64,000 nucleotides of DNA from an uncultured Opitutales bacterium (GTDB lineage Bacteria > Verrucomicrobiota > Verrucomicrobiia > Opitutales > Intestinicryptomonadaceae): the NCBI GenBank assembly GCA_944389195.1, contig CALXLM010000003.1:16309-80308 (forward strand), given 5' to 3'. A program made the translations under genes and the position numbers. Position 1 is the first letter of the stretch, and every line of letters starts with the position of its first letter. Of this stretch, positions 35,492 to 44,654 are shown one piece after another. The notes beneath the pieces are model-generated. The model was given only the letters and a program-made list of their open reading frames with translations. It was not told the DNA's origin and ran no database searches.

Positions 35492-35528
35492 GCGACAAAA
35501 AAAACCGCAAGGCGCGGTTTTTTGTCGC
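35492..35528. terminator. Bidirectional terminator between glk and the isomerase gene
   Basis: GCGAC-A8-CCGC (35492-35508) pairs with GCGG-T6-GTCGC (35514-35528). The A/T runs inside the stem provide a T tract in both directions, and the flanking genes converge on it. Confidence 0.65.
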
Positions 35529-35586
35529 GGGCGAAACGCCCATCGGGATGTTTTGCGCATTGCCAAGCTGCGCCGCGTTTAGGCAT

Positions 35587-36537
35587 TTAGGCTGCGTCTA
35601 TTTCGCGATATGCCTTCAATAGCTTTTCGTCTCCGGCGGGAGACCTGTCGCTTTGCCCGTGCTCCATTCCGTATAATCCGCGGTATCCCTTTCCGTGTAT
35701 GTGGGCGATGAGATTTTTAAAGTTTATTTCGCCCGAAAGCGGTTCGGTGCGTTTTGGGACGTCGCCCAAATGGAAATAGGCGATTTCGTCCCATGCGGCG
35801 TCTATATTGCGCAACAGGCTGCCCTCGGTATTTTGCTGGTGGTATGTGTCGAAAAGTATCTTGCACGAGGGGCTGTTTACGGCTTTGCATATCATGTAGG
35901 CGTCGGAGGTCTTTTGCAGCCACAAACCAGGATGCGCCGTGAACGACAACGGTTCGAGAACCATAATCAGCCCGGCCTTCTCGCATATTTCCGCTGCATA
36001 TTTTAGCTGCTCGACGGCGTTTGCCATCTGGTAGGAGTGTTCCAGCGAAAGGTCGGTTTTCCCGATTACAACTGTCGTCCATTTAGCGTTTATTCTTTTT
36101 GCCACTTCAACCGTTTTTTCGGCCTCTTTCTTAATGCGTTCGACAGCCGCAGTCCTATTAGGCTTCCCTTTTTCGCCGTCTTTACAGGCCGTTAGCCAGT
36201 ACATTCCGCCGATTGACGATGTAAACACCCCGAAATCCATGCCGAGGCTGGAGATCTTTTTCGACAATTCGATTTGTTTTTCGACTGGATATTTCATCAT
36301 GTCGTTGTCTTCCATCGCCCTGAATCCGCGGTCGTACCAAAACTGTATCTTGTCGGTGTCTGAAAGGCCCTTTGTCATGTTTGGGCATATGTTTGTCCAT
36401 TTGTATATATTGGGGGCGAATTTGCAGGTAAACGGCTTGCCTTCGGCCTTTGAGTCCGCCGCGCGCGCCGACGCGCCCATGACCGACGCCCCTATTATCG
36501 CGCCAGCGATTTTTTTCGAAAACGATCTTCTATCCAT
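35587..36537 (-). CDS. Exported sugar isomerase/epimerase, hydroxypyruvate-isomerase-like
   Basis: 316 residues. A twin-arginine signal (DRRSFSKKIAGAIIGASVMGASARA) targets it outside the cytoplasm. The mature part is an AP-endonuclease-2-type TIM barrel with the four metal ligands of the family: Glu in VLEPLSF, Asp in LFDTYHQQ, His in HLGDVPKR and Glu in YGMEHGQSD. The Gly-Asp-x-Pro and DTYH pattern is closest to hydroxypyruvate isomerases. Exported members are common in PVC bacteria and act on unknown sugars. It is a single-gene unit. Confidence 0.85.
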   Translation of the reverse strand: MDRRSFSKKIAGAIIGASVMGASARAADSKAEGKPFTCKFAPNIYKWTNICPNMTKGLSDTDKIQFWYDRGFRAMEDNDMMKYPVEKQIELSKKISSLGMDFGVFTSSIGGMYWLTACKDGEKGKPNRTAAVERIKKEAEKTVEVAKRINAKWTTVVIGKTDLSLEHSYQMANAVEQLKYAAEICEKAGLIMVLEPLSFTAHPGLWLQKTSDAYMICKAVNSPSCKILFDTYHQQNTEGSLLRNIDAAWDEIAYFHLGDVPKRTEPLSGEINFKNLIAHIHGKGYRGLYGMEHGQSDRSPAGDEKLLKAYREIDAA

Positions 36538-36634
36538 ATGTCTGCCTTATAAAACGGGTTGTTATGTAGATCCGCATTGAATTTGAGTGCGAAAAAGCGT
36601 GCGAACCTTCGCCTAACGACGGCGAAATATTGCT

Positions 36635-37738
36635 TTACGCATTTTTAAAGTCAACATAAAAGCCTCCGCCGAGCACGACGGACGGGTCGGAATCGTGTAT
36701 GGCCATAACTTGGCCGCTTGCGATGGCCCTTTGCGGCTTTTCGAATTCCACCCGCGCGCGGTTGCCGGGAAGCGGAGTGAAAAGAACTTTTACGAGGCCG
36801 TCGCGGTATCGGACGCGGGCGTAAATTTCGCGCGGTTCGGATACCGGTTTGTTTATCCAGTTGATTTCGTCTATTACGGCGTCGCTCCGCCACAGCCCCG
36901 GCGCTTTTGGCGAATCGAAAGCCACGACAAGCTCGTTTGTCCCAAAATTTTTGGCCACGACGACATAGCGTTTTTTGTCGGCGTTTGACGGCACTCCGAT
37001 GCCTTTGCGCTGGCCTATGGTATAATTGAAAAGGCCGCGGTGTTTGCCGAGGACTTTCCCATTGGTGTCCGTTATGTTCCCCGGCTTTTCCGGTATGTAG
37101 TGGCGGAGGAAATCCTGTATTTTTATTTTTCCGAGGAAACAGATGCCCTGGCTGTCCTTTTTTTCCGAATTGGGAAGGCCGTTTAGGCGGGCTATTTCCC
37201 TAACTTCGCTTTTTAACAGCGCCCCCACCGGAAAAGCCGCCCGCTGAAGTTGGTTTTGGGTTATCATCGAAAGGAAGTACGACTGGTCTTTGCTCGGGTC
37301 GAAGCCCGAAAGCAGGTCTCGGGAACCGTCAGGGTTTTCGCGTATCGAGCAGTAATGCCCCGTCGCCACCCGCGTGAAGCCTCTCGCTTCGGCATATTCG
37401 AGAAATTTCCCGAATTTCATCCGCCTGTTGCACATTACGTCAGGATTGGGCGTGCGCCCGAGCCGGTATCCCTCCACCATGTATTCGACGATTTCCCTTC
37501 TATATTCTTCGATGAAATCAGCGACTTCGAAATCGGCTCCGAGCATTTCGCAGACTTTGCGGCAGTCGATAATATCTTGGTGCCACGGACAATCGCCGAA
37601 GGCGTCGGCCCCTTCTTCGTTCATCCATGTCTTCATGTAGGCCGCCGACACGTCTTCGCCCTGCTGCTTGAGGATTGTCAGGGCGACAGAGCTGTCTATT
37701 CCGCCCGAAAGGGCCATCAATGTCTTTTGTTTTTTCAT
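36635..37738 (-). CDS. mnmA: tRNA-specific 2-thiouridylase MnmA
   Basis: 367 residues. The PP-loop motif LSGGIDSSVA is at the N-terminus, the catalytic cysteine region is PNPDVMCNRRMKFG, and the second cysteine is in DSQGICFLG. GQRKGIGV marks the tRNA-binding insert. MnmA thiolates U34 of tRNA for Lys, Glu and Gln. Its start overlaps the stop of the regulator gene by 4 bases (ATGA), so the two are translationally coupled. Confidence 0.95.
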   Translation of the reverse strand: MKKQKTLMALSGGIDSSVALTILKQQGEDVSAAYMKTWMNEEGADAFGDCPWHQDIIDCRKVCEMLGADFEVADFIEEYRREIVEYMVEGYRLGRTPNPDVMCNRRMKFGKFLEYAEARGFTRVATGHYCSIRENPDGSRDLLSGFDPSKDQSYFLSMITQNQLQRAAFPVGALLKSEVREIARLNGLPNSEKKDSQGICFLGKIKIQDFLRHYIPEKPGNITDTNGKVLGKHRGLFNYTIGQRKGIGVPSNADKKRYVVVAKNFGTNELVVAFDSPKAPGLWRSDAVIDEINWINKPVSEPREIYARVRYRDGLVKVLFTPLPGNRARVEFEKPQRAIASGQVMAIHDSDPSVVLGGGFYVDFKNA

Positions 37739-39303
37739 TTCGGGCTTTTGTACCAGGACGTTGTTATGGAATAGCGTTTGATCTTGTAGTTTATTACGCG
37801 TTCTGTAAGGTTTAGTTTTCTTGCCGCCGCCGCCGCGTTTCCGCGGTTTGCCTTGAGTGCCTCGGTTATAAGCTCGCGTTCGAAGGAGGCCACCATCGAA
37901 TTAAAATCGGCATCTTCGCCATGCGGAGTGGAGCCGTGCGCATATCCGGCGCGGACTGCTGGCGTCAGATTGTAGCCGGATATGGCGGAGTCGTTTGACG
38001 ACATTACAGCCCTTTCTATGCAGTTTTCAAGCTCTCTTACGTTGCCCGGCCACGTGTAAATTGTCATCATATTTATTGCGGGGGTCGATATGCGCTTTAT
38101 GTTTTTCCCGTATATCTTATTATATTTTTCGAGAAAATGTTCGGCCAAAAGCAGTATGTCGCTTTTCCTGTCCCGGAGGGCTGGGATGTGAATGGTGTTT
38201 TTTGAAAGCTCGGCGTATAGGCTGCCGTCGAAAGTGTTTTGTTCGAGCATTTTTTCGAGGTCGGCCGACGAGGCGCAAATAAGGCGGGCTTGCCCATGAA
38301 CGTCGTTTTTGCCGTTTATTCTTCTAAAATATCCGGTCGAGAGATATTCCGATATGAGCTTTTGCACGGCAGGGGAAGTTTCCGTTATTTCGTCGAGAAA
38401 AACCGTTCCCCGGCTTTCCAAAAGCCCGGCTTTTGCGAAATGCGCGCGGGCGAAAGAATCCTTTTCGAAGCCGAAGATTTCGCCTGCAAGTGCGTAATCC
38501 GGAAGGGCGGCGCAGTTTACAACGCTGAATTTTCCGCCGAAATTTTTGTCAGACTGGCAAATGGCCCTTGCGACAAGTTCCTTGCCCGTTCCGGATTTTC
38601 CCCTTATCAATATGGGGTGCGAATGGCGCGAGAAGCGCGCTATGGAGGCGTACACCATTTGCATTGCCCCGCAGTTGCCCAAAATATCCGGCGGGCGCAT
38701 TAGGGTGGAGCTTAATTCGAGTTTCAGGCGGCGGTTTTCGTCGAGAAGCTTGTTTCGCTCTTCATGATGCAAATATATGAGAGCCACGGCGTCGGCAAGA
38801 ATGTTCGCCACGGTTTCGAGGAGTACTACGTCCCTGTCAAGATCGGCTTTTTTGGGCAATTTTCGGTCTATGCTCATGGTGCCGATAACCTGTTCCATAT
38901 AAATTATCGGCACGCATACAAACGCGATGCCTTTCAGAGATTCTCCGCGCGTCTTCGTTCTGTCGAGAAAATCGGGATTTTTTGAAATGTCTTTGACCAC
39001 AACCGATTTGCCGTCGGCGGCCACCCTGCCTGTTATGCCTTCCCCAATCCTGTAAACGCCGCGTTTTATTGATTCGTCGTCCATGCCGTGTGAGGCTTCG
39101 ATAAACAGGTAGTCGCCGTCGCGCAGGGTGATTGTGCCGCGCAGAAGTCCCATTTCTCTGTATAAGATGTCGAGCGTTTCGGTTATCAGTTCGGTGACGT
39201 TTCTGCGTTGGGTAACAGCCCGGCTTATTTTATGAAGCACGGACATTTCCAAGTCGTCGTAGGAAACTTCGGAATTTTGTCTTTGCGCTGTTTCTGCGGG
39301 CAT
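37735..39303 (-). CDS. NifA-like regulator with GAF and degenerate sigma-54 AAA+ domain
   Basis: 522 residues from the ATG at 39303; alternative ATGs at 39399 and 39417 would overlap the divergent gene. Domains in order: GAF (~20-170), AAA+ (~200-430), Fis-type HTH at the C-terminus (GNAAAAARKLNLTERVINYKIKRY region). Walker A (GKSGTGKE) and Walker B (VFLDEI) are intact. The sigma-54-contacting GAFTGA loop reads DSFARA, and the FRxDLYYRL segment carrying both arginine fingers reads FDGSLYAEL. So it probably cannot remodel sigma-54 polymerase, and may act as a GAF-controlled DNA-binding protein. The stop overlaps mnmA. Confidence 0.8.
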   Translation of the reverse strand: MPAETAQRQNSEVSYDDLEMSVLHKISRAVTQRRNVTELITETLDILYREMGLLRGTITLRDGDYLFIEASHGMDDESIKRGVYRIGEGITGRVAADGKSVVVKDISKNPDFLDRTKTRGESLKGIAFVCVPIIYMEQVIGTMSIDRKLPKKADLDRDVVLLETVANILADAVALIYLHHEERNKLLDENRRLKLELSSTLMRPPDILGNCGAMQMVYASIARFSRHSHPILIRGKSGTGKELVARAICQSDKNFGGKFSVVNCAALPDYALAGEIFGFEKDSFARAHFAKAGLLESRGTVFLDEITETSPAVQKLISEYLSTGYFRRINGKNDVHGQARLICASSADLEKMLEQNTFDGSLYAELSKNTIHIPALRDRKSDILLLAEHFLEKYNKIYGKNIKRISTPAINMMTIYTWPGNVRELENCIERAVMSSNDSAISGYNLTPAVRAGYAHGSTPHGEDADFNSMVASFERELITEALKANRGNAAAAARKLNLTERVINYKIKRYSITTSWYKSPK

Positions 39304-39397
39304 AGGGGCGGTATTAATCCACACTTGCGTTTGCGTTTCAACAATATTTTCGACAAAATCCTTGATAGAATTTGCGGTTTCGTTAAGCTTGTATCCC

Positions 39398-40339
39398 ATG
39401 TTAAGAAGAAAATTCATTTCGACAGTTGTAGGCGCCGGTCTTGCGGCTCTTTGTGTAAGGGCCGCAGATTCGCACTTTTTGCCCGAAAAAAAGGCAAACG
39501 GCATAAAGATTGGGCAAATACGCATAAACGCCGGGCTTTCAAAGCCGTTAAAATTTTTGCATTTTACTGATTCGCATGTTGTTGAAATCGACGGCAGGGA
39601 TTCCGACCGCCTTGAACTGGCCGAAAAGCGCAAAAAGGCATTTTTTTACGCTCCGAGGTTTTTCCTCAGAACAATGGAATATGCACGCGCCAACAAAATG
39701 AAAATGCTGTGCACCGGCGACACCATAGATTTTGTCAGCCATAAAAGCCTCGAATTTCTCAAGCAGAACATGGGGGCTGAGGACGTTATATTCGCCGTCG
39801 GAAATCATGAATTCAGCCGCTATGTCGGCAGCAGGCGGGAAAAAGAACATACCGAAGAGGTATGCGCCCTGATACAGTCTTGCATAGGCTACGACATATC
39901 TTTTGCCTCAAGGCAGATAGGAGGTCTTAACATTATTACGGTTGACAACACTCAATACCAGTTTTCAAGCGGGCAAGTCGAACAGCTCAAGGCCGAAATA
40001 AGAAAGGGGCTTCCCATATTGGTTATGTTCCATATTCCCGTTTACACGGAAAAGTTTTTCAACGAAATAGTCGGCAAAACCAAAAAGCGCTGTTCGTATT
40101 TGGCGGGAGTACCGGACGAAAAACTTGCGCTTAATCCGAACGAAGGCCAGCGCAATTTACACAGGCCCCAAAAAGCCACACTCGAGTTTGCGGAAATAAT
40201 AAAGAACGAGCCGCTTGTAAAGGGGATTCTATGCGGCCATGTGCACCACAATATAGCCGATGTTCTTCCGAACGGGGCCCTGATGGTGTCGGGCGCAATG
40301 GGCGCTTCGGGGAATGCTCTCGAGGTTGTGGTCGGCTGA
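39398..40339 (+). CDS. Exported calcineurin-like metallophosphoesterase
   Basis: 313 residues from the ATG at 39398. The N-terminal LRRKFISTVVGAGLAALCVRAA is a Tat-type or Sec signal. Metallophosphoesterase motifs are DSHVVE (first Asp-x-His; usually DxH), GDTIDF, GNHEF, MFHIP and GHVHHN, so the two-metal site is complete. Substrate unknown; family members include exported phosphodiesterases and nucleotidases. A longer start at 39362 would place residues ahead of the twin arginines. It is divergent from the regulator gene. Confidence 0.85.
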   Translation: MLRRKFISTVVGAGLAALCVRAADSHFLPEKKANGIKIGQIRINAGLSKPLKFLHFTDSHVVEIDGRDSDRLELAEKRKKAFFYAPRFFLRTMEYARANKMKMLCTGDTIDFVSHKSLEFLKQNMGAEDVIFAVGNHEFSRYVGSRREKEHTEEVCALIQSCIGYDISFASRQIGGLNIITVDNTQYQFSSGQVEQLKAEIRKGLPILVMFHIPVYTEKFFNEIVGKTKKRCSYLAGVPDEKLALNPNEGQRNLHRPQKATLEFAEIIKNEPLVKGILCGHVHHNIADVLPNGALMVSGAMGASGNALEVVVG

Positions 40340-40403
40340 TGTTTGCGCTAATGCGGCAAAAAAAACTTGTATTGCGGCGTGGCAGGAATAGGGTGGTTTG
40401 AAA

Positions 40404-41549
40404 ATGAGTGAAGCTTACCAAGTGATAGCGCGCAGATACCGCCCGAAGCAATTTTCGGAACTTGTCGGGCAGGAGCATATCGTCAGGACTCTCACAAACG
40501 CCATAGAATCCGGACGCATAGGGCACGCGTATCTGTTCGTCGGGCCTCGCGGCACGGGAAAGACCACGGTTGCGAGGCTTTTTGCGAAGGCGCTCAACGC
40601 GAAGGGAGGCCCGAATGTGCATCCGGACGACAACGACGACATTTCGCGTGCCATCATGGACGGCTCATGCATGGACGTTATAGAAATCGACGGCGCATCG
40701 AACCGCTCCATCGACGAAATAAGAAATCTGCGCGACGAATGCAGATACGCTCCGGCCCAGTGCACATATAAAATTTACATAATAGACGAAGTACATTCGC
40801 TTACCCCCGACGCTTTCAACGCGCTGTTAAAGACGCTCGAGGAGCCTCCGAAGCATGTAAAGTTCATATTCGCTACAACCGAGGCCCACAAAGTTTTGGG
40901 CACTATCACTTCGCGCTGCCAGCGCTTTGAGTTCAGGCCCATACCCGAACCGCTGATAGCCGAACACCTTGCGGAAATATCGAAAAAGGAGGGCATATCC
41001 GCGACTCCCGACGCGCTTGCGGCCATAGCGCGCCTCGCCAACGGCGGAATGCGCGACGCCCAGAGCATTTTGGACCAAATGATTTCGTTTTGCGGCAAAA
41101 ATATCGGCGTGGAAGACGTTATCGGCGTTTACGGTTTGGCTTCCGATTCGCAGATAGCGGGTATCGTGGCGAATATGGCAAAGGGCGACTATTCTGCCGT
41201 GGTTAAGTCTGTCGATGAGCTTGCCGACGGCGGGTGCGACCTTTACAGGGCGCTTTGCGACATGCAAAACTACATACGTTCGGCCATGATAAAGTCTTTT
41301 TCGGAGGGCTACGGGGAGTTCGGCGGAAAGAGGCTTTCGAGCGAACAGATGATGCGCATGCTCGACGTCCTTCAAAACGCCGAACGAGGCTTGAAAAACG
41401 GGCTTTCCGAAAAGGCCAATTTTGAGGTTGCCCTTTTAAAGGCTGTCGAACAGAGCAGGTCGAGGGCGATAAACACATTGATAAGGGAAATTGAAAAGCT
41501 TTCGGCCCAGCCTGCCGAGGTTCAAAAAAAAAATAGCGGTTCTTCTTAG
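40404..41549 (+). CDS. dnaX: DNA polymerase III subunit DnaX, zero-frame (gamma-like) product
   Basis: 381 residues from the ATG at 40404. Walker A is GPRGTGKTT (residues ~48-56), Walker [10 protein letters not shown], sensor 1 [10 protein letters not shown] and the [10 protein letters not shown] motif. The usual Cys4 zinc site between Walker A and B is absent: the segment [17 protein letters not shown] has no cysteine. The frame ends ten codons after residue Lys375, just past A10 (41524-41533). The +1 frame then stays open for 114 codons, so this product is the short gamma-like clamp loader form. It is first in a dnaX-rmuC-meaB-xer unit. Confidence 0.93.
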   Translation: MSEAYQVIARRYRPKQFSELVGQEHIVRTLTNAIESGRIGHAYLFVGPRGTGKTTVARLFAKALNAKGGPNVHPDDNDDISRAIMDGSCMDVIEIDGASNRSIDEIRNLRDECRYAPAQCTYKIYIIDEVHSLTPDAFNALLKTLEEPPKHVKFIFATTEAHKVLGTITSRCQRFEFRPIPEPLIAEHLAEISKKEGISATPDALAAIARLANGGMRDAQSILDQMISFCGKNIGVEDVIGVYGLASDSQIAGIVANMAKGDYSAVVKSVDELADGGCDLYRALCDMQNYIRSAMIKSFSEGYGEFGGKRLSSEQMMRMLDVLQNAERGLKNGLSEKANFEVALLKAVEQSRSRAINTLIREIEKLSAQPAEVQKKNSGSS

Positions 41550-41877
41550 GGAGGCTTTGGCGGAGTCGCGCGCGTTCGATTCCGCGCATGCGGACGAGGT
41601 CGAACGCGGGAAAGCCGCCCGTAAAGACGCGCAGGATACAGGCGTCGCCGTTCCCTGCGAAGTAAAAATATTTCCGCCGAATACGGACGAATTCGAGAGT
41701 GCGTTGGCGTCGGTTTCAAAGGGGCTTTTAGATGTGTTGCGTTCCCAGTTCGGATGCACTCCGGTATCTTTCGTCAAGGGGGGCATAACGGAAATCGACA
41801 AGGCCCGTTCGGATTTTTCGACGTCGGTGGAAGACAATTCGGTGCTTCGCGTTTTTGAGGAGGAGGATGAGGAGTAA
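41524..41877 (+). CDS. dnaX: DnaX tau C-terminal extension in the +1 frame, after an A10 slippery tract
   Basis: From the A10 run the +1 frame reads [13 protein letters not shown] and continues to TAA at 41875-41877, ending in an acidic EEEDEE tail. An mRNA with A9, as made by polymerase slippage, would give a 490-residue tau-like protein. The extension has the genome's codon style and no start codon of its own near the junction, and its TAA overlaps the rmuC start (TAATG), as expected for translated coding sequence. Slippage of dnaX mRNA at A9 is established in Thermus thermophilus; E. coli uses -1 ribosomal frameshifting instead. Confidence 0.75.
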   Translation, partial: KKKIAVLLREALAESRAFDSAHADEVERGKAARKDAQDTGVAVPCEVKIFPPNTDEFESALASVSKGLLDVLRSQFGCTPVSFVKGGITEIDKARSDFSTSVEDNSVLRVFEEEDEE

Positions 41878-43193
41878 TGGAGATTTTTGCGCTTTCTTTG
41901 GCGGCTGTTTCGCTTCTTGCTTTGGCGGCGTTTTTCATTGTGCGTGGAAGGGCGGTTTCAAGGTTGGAGTCGCGCGCGGCAGAACTTTCGGCGATGCTTG
42001 CGGCAGAAAGGTCCCAAAACGAGTTGCTCTGCCGGAGCAACGGCGAACTCAAGGCGGAGAAGTCGGCTTTGGACGCCTCCAAACTCGCCCTTGAAAGGTC
42101 GCTTGCGGCCGCGGAGGAGAGAATATCCGCGCTTACTGAGCGCATGAAAAACCGTTCCGAGGAGGAAAAGGCGGTGCGCGATAAGTTCGCCGCGGACTTT
42201 GAAAACCTGTCGAATAGAATTTTCGAGGCGGCGCGTGATAAAATGGCGTCTTCTAACGCCGAAAACATGGGCCTGATTCTGGCTCCGTTAAAAAACAGCC
42301 TGCGCGAGTTCCGCGAAAGGGTGGAGCATTTGAACGCCGTAAGCATTCGAAACAACGCCTCCATGGAGACGCAAATCGAATCTCTCGTAAAAATGGGCGT
42401 GCAGCTCGGCGACGATGCTCGCAATCTTACGGCTGCGCTGCGCTCCAACAACAAAGTGGCCGGAAACTGGGGGGAAACGGTTTTGCAGCGCATATTTGAG
42501 TCTTGCGGGTTCATGGAGGGCGTGCATTTCAGGTCCCAGAAAAGCTATGCGGATTCCGAGGGGGGACAAAAACGCCTCGTTCCAGATTTTGTGGTATATC
42601 TCCCGGATTCGCGCTCCATAGTTGTGGATTCAAAGCTTTCGCTTCTCGATTTTGCGGACTACTGTTCGGCGCAGGACGGCGTTTCCAAGCGGTCGGCGCT
42701 TGCAAAGTTTAAAAAATCGGTGCGCGAGCACTTGAGGGATTTTTCGAAAAAATATAATGATCTGCCCGATGTCTCTTGCGGATTTAAACTGATGTTTATG
42801 CCTGTAGAGGGAGCCTACAATTTAATCGTGGAGGAGGATCCCGCGCTGTTGTCCGACGCTTATGCGGAGAATGTCCTGATTGTGGGGCCTTCAAGCGTGA
42901 TGGCGGTTTTGAAGTTTGCCGAAATAGCGTACAGGAACGAGGCTTTCGCAAAAAACCTCAAGGAGATATGCAACGCCGGGCGCCTTTTGAACGAAAGGGT
43001 GGAACTGTTTTCGCGAAAGTTTGAATCACTGGGAATAAAGATAAACTCTCTCAGGGAGGATTTCTCGAATGTGCAGAAAACGCTCTCGCAGGGAAACAGA
43101 AGCGTATTGGAGACGGCTAAAAGATTCCTCGAGAAGTCAAAGGCCGTCGGCGATGGATTTGAAAATAAGGAGTCGGATTCTGAAGATGAATGA
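41877..43193 (+). CDS. rmuC: DNA recombination protein RmuC
   Basis: 438 residues. An N-terminal membrane helix (residues ~3-22) is followed by a coiled coil (~30-120) and the RmuC nuclease-like domain, with NNKVAGNWGETVLQRI, PDFVVYLPDSRSIVVDSKL and FMPVEGAYN as family motifs. RmuC limits inversions at short repeats. The start shares a base with the dnaX tau stop, and its 3' end overlaps meaB by 8 bases. Confidence 0.93.
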   Translation: MEIFALSLAAVSLLALAAFFIVRGRAVSRLESRAAELSAMLAAERSQNELLCRSNGELKAEKSALDASKLALERSLAAAEERISALTERMKNRSEEEKAVRDKFAADFENLSNRIFEAARDKMASSNAENMGLILAPLKNSLREFRERVEHLNAVSIRNNASMETQIESLVKMGVQLGDDARNLTAALRSNNKVAGNWGETVLQRIFESCGFMEGVHFRSQKSYADSEGGQKRLVPDFVVYLPDSRSIVVDSKLSLLDFADYCSAQDGVSKRSALAKFKKSVREHLRDFSKKYNDLPDVSCGFKLMFMPVEGAYNLIVEEDPALLSDAYAENVLIVGPSSVMAVLKFAEIAYRNEAFAKNLKEICNAGRLLNERVELFSRKFESLGIKINSLREDFSNVQKTLSQGNRSVLETAKRFLEKSKAVGDGFENKESDSEDE

Positions 43194-44310
43194 CATTAAC
43201 AAAGTTCCCGAATGGGTTCCGGAGGGCGCCGATAAAAGCGTGTTTGCGACGTCCGTAATGCCGGGAATAAATCTGAGTAAAGACGCGAAGCGCGACGATA
43301 CAGTGTCGGACGTGAAACGCCCGAAGCGTCGCCGCCTTACGCTCGACGAGTATAAGGAGGGCGTGTTGACCGCCAACAAGACGGTTTTGGCGCAAGCAAT
43401 AACGCTTATAGAAAGCAATTCGGACGCGCATTTCGATATGGCTCAGGCGCTGGTTGCCGAGCTTTTACCGCATGCGGGCAAGGCGTTTAGAATAGGAATC
43501 ACGGGCGTGCCTGGAGCCGGCAAGTCGTCATTTATAGAGGCGTTCGGTTCGATGCTTTGCAACGAGTACGGAAAAAAAGTGGCGGTATTGGCGGTGGATC
43601 CGTCGAGTTCCGTGACGGGAGGCAGTATTTTGGGAGACAAAACGCGAATGGAGAATCTTTCGCGCAATGAAAGGGCGTTTATAAGGCCGTCGCCTTCGGG
43701 AGGCATGCTCGGCGGCGTCGCGCGGAAGAGCCGCGAGACCATGGTGCTTTGCGAGGCGGCGGGATACGACGTTATACTTGTGGAGACTGTCGGGGTGGGG
43801 CAGAGCGAAGTGACAGTGCGCTCAATGACAGATTTTTTCCTCTTGATTCAGTTAGCCGCGCAGGGCGACGAGCTTCAGGGCATAAAAAAAGGCGTGATTG
43901 AGCTCGCCGACGGCATACTTGTCAACAAGTGCGACGGCAACATGGTGGAGCGCTCCAACCTTAAAAAGGCAGAACTTTCGGGCGTGCTGCATTTTTTGAA
44001 TTCGCCCACTCCGAATTGGCGGCCGTTTTGCGATGTATGCTCGGCGCATACCGGCATGGGAATCAGGGAGGCGTGGACGAGGCTTGAGGATTTCCGCAGG
44101 AAACTTTCGGCGGACGGATATTTGAAAAAGCGCAGGGGCGCTCAGAAAATAGAGTGGTTTAAGTCGCTCTTGGAGCAGGAGGTTTTGCGGCGCTTCTATA
44201 AAAGCGAAGGCATGGAGAATATGATAGCGCATTATACCGGGCTTATTTCAAACTCGGAAATAACGGCGGCTGCGGCCGTTAAAAACCTGATGGCTTCCGC
44301 ACAAAAATAG
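43186..44310 (+). CDS. meaB: MeaB/ArgK-type methylmalonyl-CoA mutase chaperone GTPase
   Basis: 374 residues from the ATG at 43186; the frame is open further back but only inside rmuC. P-loop GVPGAGKSS, AVDPSSSVTGGSILGDKTRM, VETVGVGQSEV and NKCD (guanine specificity) are all present. MeaB loads and protects cobalamin on methylmalonyl-CoA mutase. The mutase itself (mutA/mutB) is not in the window. It lies 2 bases before the xer gene. Confidence 0.92.
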   Translation: MNDINKVPEWVPEGADKSVFATSVMPGINLSKDAKRDDTVSDVKRPKRRRLTLDEYKEGVLTANKTVLAQAITLIESNSDAHFDMAQALVAELLPHAGKAFRIGITGVPGAGKSSFIEAFGSMLCNEYGKKVAVLAVDPSSSVTGGSILGDKTRMENLSRNERAFIRPSPSGGMLGGVARKSRETMVLCEAAGYDVILVETVGVGQSEVTVRSMTDFFLLIQLAAQGDELQGIKKGVIELADGILVNKCDGNMVERSNLKKAELSGVLHFLNSPTPNWRPFCDVCSAHTGMGIREAWTRLEDFRRKLSADGYLKKRRGAQKIEWFKSLLEQEVLRRFYKSEGMENMIAHYTGLISNSEITAAAAVKNLMASAQK

Positions 44311-44312
44311 CT

Positions 44313-44612
44313 ATGCGCTCTGGACAAAACAAAAGTTCCTCCGAAAAGGAACTCGGCTCCGGTTTTAGAAACGAGTTATATGAATTCAGGGCGTTCCTTA
44401 AAATGGAACTGGGAAGAAGCGCAAATACGGTGTCGGCGTATATGTCGGACGCCGAGCAGTTCGCGCATTTTTTGGAGTCCCGCGGAGCTTCGTCGTTCCG
44501 CGACGCCGACGCCGATTCAATCGTCGCTTGGGTGAGGGGCATATCGAAGGTTGACAAGGCCTCAACCCAGTCGAGAAAACTCAGCGCCGTCAAATCTTTG
44601 GCAGGTTTTTAA
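44313..44612 (+). CDS. xerD: Xer tyrosine recombinase, N-terminal fragment (interrupted by a stop)
   Basis: 99 residues covering the SAM-like core-binding domain: LYEFRAFLKMELGRSANTV, YMSDAEQFAHFL and RKLSAVKSLAGF. It stops at TAA 44610-44612, where T5 (44606-44610) meets A14 (44611-44624). The catalytic domain continues in the same frame after the stop with no other stop before 45276. So a single codon separates the two halves. This could be a real nonsense mutation, an assembly error at the homopolymers, or recoding. XerC versus XerD cannot be told with certainty. Confidence 0.75.
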   Translation: MRSGQNKSSSEKELGSGFRNELYEFRAFLKMELGRSANTVSAYMSDAEQFAHFLESRGASSFRDADADSIVAWVRGISKVDKASTQSRKLSAVKSLAGF

Positions 44613-44654
44613 AAAAAAAAAAAAATCTGGGATAAAAACTATTGCGACCTTGTA

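Noticed and set aside
44613..44654. Reading the linker of xer in a shifted frame as LKKKKIWDK to restore the gene by a simple -1 shift
   Set aside because: The catalytic domain is in the original frame, so a lone -1 shift would run into stops downstream; at least two compensating events would be needed.
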